NCBI GenBank assembly: GCA_001795245.1
Contig: MGOD01000133.1
Location: 17,552-24,317 of the forward strand
Direction of reading: 5' to 3'
DNA: 6,766 nt
From: Chloroflexi bacterium RBG_16_70_13
GTDB taxonomy: Bacteria; Chloroflexota; Limnocylindria; Limnocylindrales; CSP1-4
The notes under the pieces are model-generated. The model was not told the origin of the DNA, made no database searches, and saw only the letters and a list, made by a program, of their open reading frames with translations. Positions 1 through 5,970 of the stretch are shown piece after piece (within the stretch, counting starts at the first letter, position 1; each line of letters opens with the position of its first letter). Made by a program: the position numbers and the translations under genes.

Positions 1-242
1 GCGACACGTCGGCCGGTGCGCACGCGCGGTATCTCGAGGCGCTGCGGCGCGCGACACCGGAGGAGCGGCTCGCGACAGCCGCGGCGATGAGCGCGGAGAT
101 CCGATCACTGGCCGAGGCCGGGGTTCGGAGCCGCCACCCGGAGTACGGCCCGGACGAGGTCCGGGCGGCCGTGGCGGACATCCTGCTCGGCCCGGACCTG
201 GCCGCGGCCGCCAGGCGCGGCCGGCCGAGCGCTGGCGGGTGA
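1..242 (+). CDS. Small hypothetical protein, 3' end only (partner of downstream nucleotidyltransferase)
   Basis: An open frame enters from the left edge (first full codon at 3) and ends at TGA 240-242, giving 79 visible residues. There is no in-frame ATG before residue 30, so the start lies upstream of the window. The piece is charged, Ala/Arg-rich and probably all-helical. It contains ATPEERLATAAAMSAEIRSL at residues 23-42, then RSRHPEY at 47-53 and EVRAAVADILLG at 57-68. This pattern resembles small uncharacterised proteins commonly encoded just before AbiEii/DUF6036-like nucleotidyltransferases; that is recollection, not a search. There are no membrane segments or catalytic motifs. Its stop overlaps the next gene's start by 4 bp (GTGA), so the two are almost certainly co-transcribed and translationally coupled. 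An antitoxin-like or regulatory role is possible but only inferred from the pairing. Confidence 0.7.
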   Translation, partial: DTSAGAHARYLEALRRATPEERLATAAAMSAEIRSLAEAGVRSRHPEYGPDEVRAAVADILLGPDLAAAARRGRPSAGG

Positions 243-793
243 CCTTCTCGCAGGTCGTCGCCGAGGCGATCGGGCTGCTCGAACGGTCCGGCGTGCCGTA
301 CATGGTCACGGGCTCGCTGGCGAGCAGCTATCACGGGGAGCCCCGGGCGACCCGCGATCTCGACGTCGTCATCGACCCCGAGCCGGCGGGGCTCGGGGAG
401 CTCCTGGCGGGGCTCGAGGCCGCCGGCTTCTACGTCGATCGCGATGCGGCGTTCGAGGCGCTGCGCGATCGATCGCAGTTCAACGCGATCGGCGACGAGG
501 CGACGAAGATCGACTTCATCGTCCGGAAGGATCGACCGTTCTCGATCGAGGAGTTCAAGCGACGCCGTCGAGCGGACCTGCTCGGGACGCCGGGATTCAT
601 CGCCTCGCTCGAAGACACTGTCGTGGCCAAGCTCGAGTGGGCCGCGACGACGGAGTCGGAGCGCCAGCTGCGCGACGTGGCCGGCATGCTGGCCGTGAAT
701 GGCGAGGCGATCGATCTCGCCTATGTCGAGCGCTGGGTCGCGGTCCTGGGCCTGGATGACGCATGGAGCTCGGTGGCTCGAGGCTCGCCGTAA
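239..793 (+). CDS. Nucleotidyltransferase-fold protein (AbiEii/DUF6036-like)
   Basis: This 184-residue protein has the hallmarks of the polymerase-beta-like nucleotidyltransferase fold. A GS motif sits at residues 25-26 (VTGSLASS). After a GEPRATRD stretch come the paired metal-binding acids D40 and D42 (DLDVVID). A third acidic strand follows at TKIDFI, with D92 the likely third carboxylate. A helical C-terminal part includes SLEDTVVAKLEWA (123-135), a block typical of these stand-alone enzymes. Such proteins transfer a nucleotide to a protein or RNA; some are toxins of AbiE-type toxin-antitoxin pairs, but many have no known target. The GTG start overlaps the preceding stop codon and has no clear Shine-Dalgarno, which suggests reinitiation from the upstream gene. 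All expected catalytic acids are present, so it looks intact. The fold is well supported; the substrate and a toxin role are not established. Confidence 0.85.
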   Translation: MTFSQVVAEAIGLLERSGVPYMVTGSLASSYHGEPRATRDLDVVIDPEPAGLGELLAGLEAAGFYVDRDAAFEALRDRSQFNAIGDEATKIDFIVRKDRPFSIEEFKRRRRADLLGTPGFIASLEDTVVAKLEWAATTESERQLRDVAGMLAVNGEAIDLAYVERWVAVLGLDDAWSSVARGSP

Positions 794-820
794 GCCCGAA
801 ACGCCACCGCCCAGCGGCCG

Positions 821-2221
821 TCAGGCCGGCTCGATGTTGTGGTTCAGGCGGAAGACGTTCTCCGGGTCCCAGGCGCGCTTCAGCGCCCGCAGGCGCTCGA
901 GGGTCGAGTCGCCGTAGATCGAGCGTGTCATCTCCGCGCCGGCGTCCGAGAGCTCGTTGACGTAGCGGCCGGGCAGGAGGTCCCCCACCACGGTCGCCAT
1001 CGCGTCGCGGACCCAGTCGGCGCAGGCATCGTCGAGGGCCGGATCCTGCCAGGCGATGTCGGCGCTGATGTCGAACGGCACGGTCCGGCCGGTGAAGGCC
1101 ATCGCGTCGTCGGCGACGCGGCCGATCGCGCCGCCCTGGGCGCTGATCGAGACGCTCCCCTCCCCCGGCACCCGGGCGACGTGCTCGATGATCGCGTCGA
1201 GCGACGCCGACGAGACGTCGTCGACGTAGCCGCCGAGGATGAACGAGCGGCCGCCCCAGGCCATCGAGAGGTCGGCCGAGGTCTGGGCCTCCAGGTACGG
1301 CTGTGGGCCGGCCCGGACGACCGCCGGCTCGGGACCGCGGAGGAGCGGCGCGACGTCGCGCTCGACGTTCTCGGCCGCACCGCTGTGGTTGTACGAGACG
1401 ATGACGATCGGGCGACCGGCGATCGAGTCCGGGTAGTCGGCGGCGGGCTCGGCCATCCCGATCCCGAAGATCGTCGCGACCGCGTCCGGCGCGGCCACGG
1501 CGAAGTCGCGGAAGACTGGCCACAGCTCGTGGATCTCCGATACCGGGTGGAGCCGCGCGCTCCGGTAGAGCGTGCCGTCGAACGGATGGAGCTCGAGCTC
1601 GAGGGTGGTCGCGACGCCGAAGTTGGCCCCGGCGCCGCGAAGCCCCCAGAACAGCTCCGGCTCGGTTTCTTCGGTGGCGCGGACGACCCGGCCATCGGCC
1701 GTCACGAGCTCGACCGCGCGGAGGGCGTCGATGGTCAGCCCGAAGTGCCGCTGGAGCCGGCCGAAGCCGCCGCCGAGCGTCAGGCCCGCCACACCGGTGT
1801 GACCCACGACCCCGACCGGACAGACGAGGCCGTGGGCCTGACCGGCGACGTCGAGCTGGCCGAGGAGGGCGCCGCCGGCGGCCCGCGCCAGCCGCCGATC
1901 CGGGTCGACACTGACGACGTTCATCCGCCCGAGGTCGATGACAATGCCGCCGTCGGTCGTCGAGTGGCCGACGGCGCTGTGGCCGCCGCCGCGGATCGCG
2001 ATCTCGAGGTCGTGCTCCCGACCGAAGCGGACGGCCGCCACGACGTCGTCGACGGTCGAGGGCCGGACGACGAGTGCCGGCCGCCTGTCGAACACGGCGT
2101 TCCAGACTCGCCGGGCGTCGTCGTACCCGGACGCATCCGGGGTCACGATCTCGCCGCGGAACGAGCGGCGGAGCGCGTCCAGTTGAGCGGCCGTGGGCGC
2201 GGTGGCCTGGTGGAACGTCAT
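821..2221 (-). CDS. FAD-binding oxidoreductase, berberine-bridge-enzyme-like (His81/Cys134 type)
   Basis: This 466-residue flavoprotein has the PCMH-type FAD domain in its first half and a C-terminal BBE domain, the usual size for the family. RGGGH at 77-81 supplies His81, the expected covalent attachment site for the flavin 8-alpha carbon. HGLVCPVGVVGHTG (130-143) places Cys134 at or next to the position that anchors flavin C6 in bicovalent relatives. A glycine-rich LTLGGGFGRL segment (147-156) and GLRGAGANFGV (193-203) complete the FAD pocket. The end, NVFRLNHNIEPA, is the standard BBE tail. Members oxidise sugars, alkaloids or polyketide-derived alcohols using O2; the substrate here is unknown. 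There is no signal peptide, so it is probably cytoplasmic. The ATG at 2219-2221 suits the family N terminus, but no good Shine-Dalgarno precedes it. It is divergent from the SRPBCC gene and paralogous to the oxidoreductase at 3916-5304. Confidence 0.95.
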   Translation of the reverse strand: MTFHQATAPTAAQLDALRRSFRGEIVTPDASGYDDARRVWNAVFDRRPALVVRPSTVDDVVAAVRFGREHDLEIAIRGGGHSAVGHSTTDGGIVIDLGRMNVVSVDPDRRLARAAGGALLGQLDVAGQAHGLVCPVGVVGHTGVAGLTLGGGFGRLQRHFGLTIDALRAVELVTADGRVVRATEETEPELFWGLRGAGANFGVATTLELELHPFDGTLYRSARLHPVSEIHELWPVFRDFAVAAPDAVATIFGIGMAEPAADYPDSIAGRPIVIVSYNHSGAAENVERDVAPLLRGPEPAVVRAGPQPYLEAQTSADLSMAWGGRSFILGGYVDDVSSASLDAIIEHVARVPGEGSVSISAQGGAIGRVADDAMAFTGRTVPFDISADIAWQDPALDDACADWVRDAMATVVGDLLPGRYVNELSDAGAEMTRSIYGDSTLERLRALKRAWDPENVFRLNHNIEPA

Positions 2222-2291
2222 GGCTGAGACCCAAGGCTAGCCCGTGACGGGACTCGGCGCCACATGGGGACCGGAGGCGTACGATCCGATC
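2222..2291. promoter_or_regulatory. Divergent promoter region with CCCGTGACGGG palindrome
   Basis: These 70 bp separate the divergent oxidoreductase and SRPBCC genes. CCCGT-G-ACGGG at 2241-2251 is a perfect 11-bp inverted repeat near the middle, a plausible operator. On the plus strand TACGAT (2280-2285) matches the TAnnnT -10 consensus and ends 6 nt before GTG 2292, the spacing expected of leaderless transcription. On the minus strand TAGCCT (2239 down to 2234) ends 12 nt before the oxidoreductase ATG, which would give a leader of only a few bases. Neither has a convincing -35. The regulator that would bind is unknown; the GlxA-type protein encoded at 2774-3802 is one candidate. Confidence 0.4.
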
Positions 2292-2729
2292 GTGCCGAGC
2301 TACACGTTCACGACGCATGTGGCCGCCCCGATCGAGGTCGTCTTCGACCTGTGGACCAACCTCGATCGAATGCGGGAGTGGGTCGGCGGGGTCACCCGGG
2401 TGACCGACGTCAGCGGTCCCGTGGACCGCGTCGGGACGCGCTACACGACCTGGTTCGGGCGCATGAAGAGCCCGACCGAGGTCATCGAGGCCGAGCGGCC
2501 GCGCCTGTTCGCGACGAGGTTCGGGAACGCCATCCTGCGCGGTACCAACCGGACGATCCTCGAGCCCGCTGGCGACGGCACCCGGATCACCCAGACCTTC
2601 GAGACCGTGGGACTCATTTCGGCGATCAGCGCCCGCGTCTTCGCGGCCGGCTCCTACCGCGGCAGCTTCCAGGGCGAGCTCGAAGCCTTCGCCCGGCTGG
2701 CCGAAGCCGAGGCGGCCAGCCGAAGCTGA
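2292..2729 (+). CDS. SRPBCC (START/Bet v1/polyketide cyclase-like) family protein
   Basis: This 145-residue protein matches the SRPBCC helix-grip fold. It has an N-terminal strand SYTFTTHVAAPIEVVFDLW, then LDRMREWVGGV with the conserved Trp of the family. A central antiparallel sheet carries GTRYTTWFG and TRITQTFETVG, and a long C-terminal helix (about 118-145) closes the cavity. Such proteins bind hydrophobic ligands; some act as polyketide cyclases, many only as lipid or metabolite binders. The usual length is about 140-150. GTG 2292 is chosen over the in-frame GTG at 2244 for three reasons: the family N terminus begins here, a TACGAT -10 box ends 6 nt upstream, and the earlier start would run through a palindromic putative operator. 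A GGAGG at 2273-2277 is too distant (14 nt) to be a strong ribosome binding site. No enzymatic function can be assigned from sequence. Confidence 0.85.
   Translation: MPSYTFTTHVAAPIEVVFDLWTNLDRMREWVGGVTRVTDVSGPVDRVGTRYTTWFGRMKSPTEVIEAERPRLFATRFGNAILRGTNRTILEPAGDGTRITQTFETVGLISAISARVFAAGSYRGSFQGELEAFARLAEAEAASRS
2694..2722 (+). terminator. Hairpin in the 3' end of the SRPBCC gene
   Basis: CGGCTGGCC (2694-2702) and GGCCAGCCG (2714-2722) form a perfect 9-bp stem around an 11-nt loop. The hairpin ends 4 nt before the SRPBCC stop codon and lies ahead of the 44-bp convergent gap to the regulator gene. There is no T-tract on either strand, so it may be a GC-rich terminator-like structure or a by-product of Ala/Arg/Glu codon use. 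Confidence 0.3.
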
Positions 2730-2773
2730 CACCCGCCGCCGCCACGCCCGTTCGCCTGGCCGGAGCGACCGCG

Positions 2774-3802
2774 TCAGCGCGCGCGCCGTGACTCCACGAT
2801 CGGCGCGTACTTGCGGCGGTAGGCCGCTGGTGTCAGGCCCGTCGTCCGCTTGAAGAGCCGCCGGAAGAACGTCGGGTCCTCGTAGCCGACGGTGAACCCG
2901 ATGTCGTCGACCGCGTCGGCGCCACGCTCGAGGAGCTCGCGGGAGCGCTCGATCCGGATGGCATGGACGTAGTCGATCGGGCGGTAGCGGGTGGCCGCCA
3001 GGAAGCGCCGGGCGAAGGTCCGCGGCGTGAGGCCGGAGCGATCGATCATCCGCGAGACCGGGTTCGGGACGGCGTGGTGCTCCTCGATCCAGGCCATGGC
3101 CTCGGCCATGGCGGCGTCGTCCCCGGGGGCGCGCCTGAGCATCGACGAGAACGGCAACTGCCCGTCGTCGTGCGTGGCGAACAGGTAGATCTTGGCTGTC
3201 TGCGTCGCCGCCAGCGGGCCGCAGTACCTGCCGATGAGGTGGAGCGCGAGGTCCTGCCACGTCGTCCCGCCGCCGGCCGTGATCAGGCCGGCGTCCTCGT
3301 TGGCAAGATCCAGGGCCAGCGCCGGGTCGAACCGGACCCGTGGGTAGTCCGCGCGGAAGCGATCGACGTACGACCAGTGACCGGCGGAGGATCGGCCGTC
3401 GAGCAGCCCCGTCGCGGCGAGCAGCAGCGAGCCCGTGCAGACCGAGGCCAGGACCGCGCCCCCGGCGTGCATCCGGCGCAGCCACTCGATCTCGGCGGCG
3501 AAACGCGCGCCGAGGGGCAGGTCGCTCGGGGTGTAGATGTCGCCGACGATCACCACGTCGACGGCCTCGACGTCGTCGAGGCCAGCGCGGGGCTCGACGA
3601 GCACGCCGCCCGAGCAGCGGAAGGGCTCTGCCGTCGCCGCCACGACGAAGACGTCCAGGGAGGCCTCGCCGGGCTCGGCCGCGGTCATGTCCGGCCAGAT
3701 CAGGCCGACCGACCCCAGGACGTCGTACAGCCCGAACAGAGACGAGGCGGTCGCCTCCGGCGCCGCCAGGAGCGCGATCCTGGGTCTCGTCGCGGCTGTC
3801 AC
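2774..3802 (-). CDS. GlxA family transcriptional regulator (DJ-1/PfpI domain plus AraC helix-turn-helix)
   Basis: This 342-residue protein has an N-terminal DJ-1/PfpI (class I glutamine amidotransferase-like) sensor domain at about 7-190 and a C-terminal AraC/XylS DNA-binding domain at about 232-335. The sensor carries the nucleophile-elbow sequence SVCTGSLLLAATGLLDG with Cys122, followed by GHW (141-143) and a GGGTTWQDLALHLIG strand-helix. The DNA-binding half shows both helix-turn-helix units, RSGLTPRTFARRFLAAT (255-271) and DDIGFTVGYEDPTFFRRLFK (299-318), and ends TGLTPAAYRRKY, the AraC signature. GTG 3800-3802 is preferred because GGGG lies 5 nt upstream and the domain starts a few residues in; an in-frame ATG at 3920-3922 would add 40 unrelated residues and overlap the divergent gene. 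Relatives such as ArgR/GbdR/CdhR of Pseudomonas activate catabolic genes. Divergence from the oxidoreductase at 3916 makes that gene the likeliest target. The ligand is unknown. Confidence 0.93.
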   Translation of the reverse strand: MTAATRPRIALLAAPEATASSLFGLYDVLGSVGLIWPDMTAAEPGEASLDVFVVAATAEPFRCSGGVLVEPRAGLDDVEAVDVVIVGDIYTPSDLPLGARFAAEIEWLRRMHAGGAVLASVCTGSLLLAATGLLDGRSSAGHWSYVDRFRADYPRVRFDPALALDLANEDAGLITAGGGTTWQDLALHLIGRYCGPLAATQTAKIYLFATHDDGQLPFSSMLRRAPGDDAAMAEAMAWIEEHHAVPNPVSRMIDRSGLTPRTFARRFLAATRYRPIDYVHAIRIERSRELLERGADAVDDIGFTVGYEDPTFFRRLFKRTTGLTPAAYRRKYAPIVESRRAR

Positions 3803-3915
3803 ATGTGCCCCGGTTTCGTGGATTCCCGCACTTCCAGAGTACGCCCTCAGCCCGGAGACTCTGAGGCGCGCGCCGACGGCGTCACCGCAGGCTACCAGCG
3901 TGGGGAGAGATCCAG
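3803..3915. promoter_or_regulatory. Divergent regulator/oxidoreductase intergenic region with overlapping inverted repeats
   Basis: This 113-bp region holds the promoters of the GlxA-type regulator (-) and the second oxidoreductase (+). Two interleaved 6-bp inverted repeats occupy 3835-3866: CAGAGT (3835-3840) with ACTCTG (3858-3863), and CCTCAG (3845-3850) with CTGAGG (3861-3866). On the minus strand TACTCT (3841 down to 3836) matches TAnnnT and could be the regulator's -10, with a leader of about 30 nt and GGGG 5 nt before GTG. That box overlaps the first repeat arm, consistent with autoregulation. For the plus-strand gene, GGGGAG at 3902-3907 is an acceptable ribosome binding site 8 nt from ATG. 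No clear plus-strand -10/-35 pair is visible. Confidence 0.4.
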
Positions 3916-5304
3916 ATGCCAAGCCCGATCTCGATGGGCCACCTCAGCAGCGCCGTCTCGGGCCGCGTGATCGCGCCGGATGACCACGAGTACGAGGAGG
4001 CTCGCCGGATCTGGAACGGCATGATCGACAGGCGTCCGGCGGTCATCGTCCGGGCCGCTGGTCCCGGCGACGTCGCTCCGGTGATCGGCCACGCCCGTGC
4101 GACCGGGCTGCCGCTGGCGATCCGCGGCGCCGGCCACAACGTCGCCGGCACAGGGACGGTCGACGGCGGGATCGTCCTCGACATGGGAGGTCTCACGTCC
4201 GTGAGCGTCGACCCGCGCGGCCGTCTGGTGCGCGTCGAGGCCGGTGCCACGCTCGGCGACATCGATCGCGCGACGGAGCCCCACGGGATGGCGGTGCCCG
4301 TGGGTGTTGTCTCGGGGACCGGCATCGGCGGGCTGGCCCTGGGCGGCGGCGTCGGCTGGCTGGTTCGCGCCCACGGGTTGACGCTCGACAGCCTCGTCGC
4401 GGCCGATGTGATCCTCGCCGACGGTACGTCCGTCCGGGCCAGCGCCGACGAGCACCCGGACCTGCTCTGGGGTCTGCGCGGCGGTGGCGGGAACTTCGGC
4501 GTGGTGACGGCCTTCACCTTCCGCGCGGCCACGTTGAATCAGGCCGTGTTCGCCGGGACGCTCATGTACAGGCGGTCACGCTGGTCCGACGCGCTGCCCG
4601 CTTACGTCGAGTGGGCCGCCGGCCTGCCCGACGAGCTGTCGACGATGCTCACGTTCCTGGTCCCGCCCCCGTGGTGGGAGCTCGGGAACGAGGTCGTCAT
4701 GTTCGTCGGGTTCGCCTGGGCGGGCGCCGACGGGCGCGACGGCGAGGCGTGGCTCGATCGGCTCCAGGCCGCGTGCGCGCCCGACGTCGCGACCGTCGAC
4801 CCGACAACCTGGGTCGCCTACCAGTCGTCGATGGACGCCGTGTTCCCGACGGGCTCGCGGGCGTACTGGCGGAACGCTTCGTTCGACCGCTTCGACGGCC
4901 CGATGATCGAGACCGTGATCGAGCACTGTGGGGCGCAGACGTGGGTCGGCACGGGCGCCGACGTCCATCACATGGGCGGCGCGTTTGGTCGCGTCCCGGA
5001 GGACGCGACGGCGTACCCGTCACGGGCCGGACAGTTCCTCCTCAACGTCTACGGCTTCTGGTCCGATCCGGCAGACGATCCGGCGGGCACCCGCTGGGTC
5101 AAGGAGTTCTCGGAGGCGATGAGGCCGCACGCCATCGAGGGCCAGTACGTGAACTTCCTCGGCCACGACGAGGCCGACGCCCATCGCAAGGCGCTCGCCG
5201 CGTACGGGCCCGCCAAGCTCGCCCGGCTGTCCGAGATCAAGCGCCGCTACGACCCCGAGAACCTGTTCCGGATCAATCACAATATCCCGCCCGCCCCGGC
5301 CTGA
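3916..5304 (+). CDS. FAD-binding oxidoreductase, berberine-bridge-enzyme-like (His74, no second anchor)
   Basis: This 462-residue protein is a second BBE-like flavoprotein, clearly paralogous to the one at 821-2221. Shared landmarks run in the same order: EARRIWNGMIDRRPAVIVR (28-46), RGAGHNVAG with covalent-flavin His74, TVDGGIVLDMGGLTSVSVDP, LALGGGVGWL, and GLRGGGGNFGVVTAF. It ends in a BBE domain with DPENLFRINHNIPP. Where the other protein has Cys134, this one has Val127 (HGMAVPVGVVSGTG), so a bicovalent flavin is unlikely and only the His linkage is expected. It presumably oxidises a small organic substrate with O2 or another acceptor; the substrate is unknown. ATG 3916 follows GGGGAG at 8 nt. 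No signal peptide is evident. It is divergent from the GlxA-type regulator, which probably controls it. BBE-like family assignment is firm; the reaction is not. Confidence 0.95.
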   Translation: MPSPISMGHLSSAVSGRVIAPDDHEYEEARRIWNGMIDRRPAVIVRAAGPGDVAPVIGHARATGLPLAIRGAGHNVAGTGTVDGGIVLDMGGLTSVSVDPRGRLVRVEAGATLGDIDRATEPHGMAVPVGVVSGTGIGGLALGGGVGWLVRAHGLTLDSLVAADVILADGTSVRASADEHPDLLWGLRGGGGNFGVVTAFTFRAATLNQAVFAGTLMYRRSRWSDALPAYVEWAAGLPDELSTMLTFLVPPPWWELGNEVVMFVGFAWAGADGRDGEAWLDRLQAACAPDVATVDPTTWVAYQSSMDAVFPTGSRAYWRNASFDRFDGPMIETVIEHCGAQTWVGTGADVHHMGGAFGRVPEDATAYPSRAGQFLLNVYGFWSDPADDPAGTRWVKEFSEAMRPHAIEGQYVNFLGHDEADAHRKALAAYGPAKLARLSEIKRRYDPENLFRINHNIPPAPA

Positions 5305-5480
5305 GGCCCCAGGGGCGTCGTCCGGCCGCGGCCTCTCACGTGGCAGTCCGCCGGTGCAGCCGCTGCGCGATTGCAAGACGAGCTCGTGATCCGCCCAGCG
5401 CGTTGGCGACGTAGATGCCACCAGAGTGAACCCGACCTTTGAGGGTCGGACGAACGCGCGACGTGGAGGAGGTTTCCCCG
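5305..5480. promoter_or_regulatory. Upstream region of the CHRD gene: palindromes, leader hairpin and strong RBS
   Basis: In this 176-bp gap the perfect palindrome ACGAGCTCGT lies at 5378-5387, and GCAGC-C-GCTGC at 5356-5366 is a perfect inverted repeat. CCGACC (5432-5437) and GGTCGG (5444-5449) form a 6-bp stem with a 6-nt loop about 15 nt ahead of the ribosome binding site. GGAGGAGG at 5465-5472 sits 8 nt from ATG 5481, the strongest Shine-Dalgarno in the window, and it decides that start over upstream GTG/TTG codons. GAGGCC (5303-5308) and GGCCTC (5330-5335) could pair around a 21-nt loop right after the oxidoreductase stop, a weak terminator candidate. No convincing -10/-35 promoter could be picked. 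Confidence 0.35.
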
Positions 5481-5930
5481 ATGAACCAAATGCTCCGTGC
5501 CCTGCTGGCCGCCGTGTCGGTCCTCCTGCTGGTTGCAGGGGCGGCCCTCGGGAAGGCCGGTGGCGTCCCGGCGATCCCGCTCAACAACGAGCAGGAGACG
5601 ACCGGCGCGACCGGTGGCGGCTCAGGCTTCTTCAGCTACACGGTCGAGGGCGACACGCTCTGCTACACGCTCGAGGTGACGGGCCTCACCGTGGCTCCGT
5701 TCGGGGCCCACCTCCATCCCGCGCCGCGGAACGTCGCCGGTCCGGTCGCCGTGCCGCTCGGCACGCCCTCGGGTGCCACGGGCTCCTCGGCGGGCTGCAT
5801 CACGGCCGCCGAAGGCGGGGCCATGACGCCGGCCGAGCTCGCGGCGATCGTCGCCGACCCGACCGATTTCTACGTGAACGTCCATACCACGACGTTCCCG
5901 GGTGGTGAGGTCCGCGGCCAGCTGAAGTAG
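5481..5930 (+). CDS. Exported CHRD domain-containing protein
   Basis: This 149-residue protein opens with a Sec-type signal peptide: NQMLR, then a hydrophobic core at about 6-23, with likely cleavage near residue 24 (AALG/KAGG). The mature part is a single CHRD (chordin-like) domain. Its landmarks are IPLNNEQET (32-40), GSGFFSYTVEGDTLCYTLEV, the His pair of GAHLHP (H78, H80), and the closing VNVHTTTFPGGEVRGQL with H135. Two cysteines, Cys61 and Cys106, are well placed for one disulphide after export. CHRD proteins are widespread secreted bacterial proteins of unknown biochemical role. The GGAGGAGG site 8 nt upstream of ATG 5481 fixes the start; an alternative TTG at 5439 would spoil the signal peptide. 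It stands alone between gaps of 176 and 239 bp, so it is probably monocistronic, and the strong ribosome binding site suggests abundant synthesis. Confidence 0.93.
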   Translation: MNQMLRALLAAVSVLLLVAGAALGKAGGVPAIPLNNEQETTGATGGGSGFFSYTVEGDTLCYTLEVTGLTVAPFGAHLHPAPRNVAGPVAVPLGTPSGATGSSAGCITAAEGGAMTPAELAAIVADPTDFYVNVHTTTFPGGEVRGQLK

Positions 5931-5943
5931 GCCGCCGCGCATG

Positions 5944-5970
5944 GGCCCTCGGACGTCGGCGCCGAGGGCC
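5944..5970 (+). terminator. GC-rich hairpin terminator after the CHRD gene
   Basis: GGCCCTCGG (5944-5952) and CCGAGGGCC (5962-5970) form a perfect 9-bp stem with a 9-nt loop, 13 nt after the CHRD stop codon. There is no U-tract, which is common for terminators in GC-rich genomes. Position and stem quality make it the best terminator candidate in the window. Confidence 0.6.

Noticed and set aside
815..828. CGGCC-GTCA-GGCCG hairpin at the convergent end of the nucleotidyltransferase and oxidoreductase genes
   Set aside because: The stem is only 5 bp, overlaps a stop codon and has no U-tract. It is too weak in this GC-rich background to call a terminator.
839..2227. A 462-codon plus-strand frame opposite the first oxidoreductase
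   Set aside because: It is almost exactly antisense to a gene with full family motifs. Its composition (Asp/Arg/Val/Gly repeats) mirrors codon bias on the other strand.
597..3485. A 962-codon open frame on the minus strand
   Set aside because: It runs out of frame across the oxidoreductase, antisense to the SRPBCC gene and into the regulator. It is extremely rich in Arg, Pro and Gly with no domain pattern, as expected of a stop-poor shadow frame in GC-rich DNA.
3803..3922. An N-terminal extension of the regulator to ATG 3920-3922
   Set aside because: The 40 extra residues do not match the family, would overlap the divergent gene's start and would consume the whole promoter region. GTG 3800-3802 has a better ribosome binding site.
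2963..3970. A 335-codon plus-strand frame opposite the GlxA-type regulator
   Set aside because: It is the antisense shadow of a gene with clear DJ-1 and AraC motifs, and has no recognisable domain of its own.
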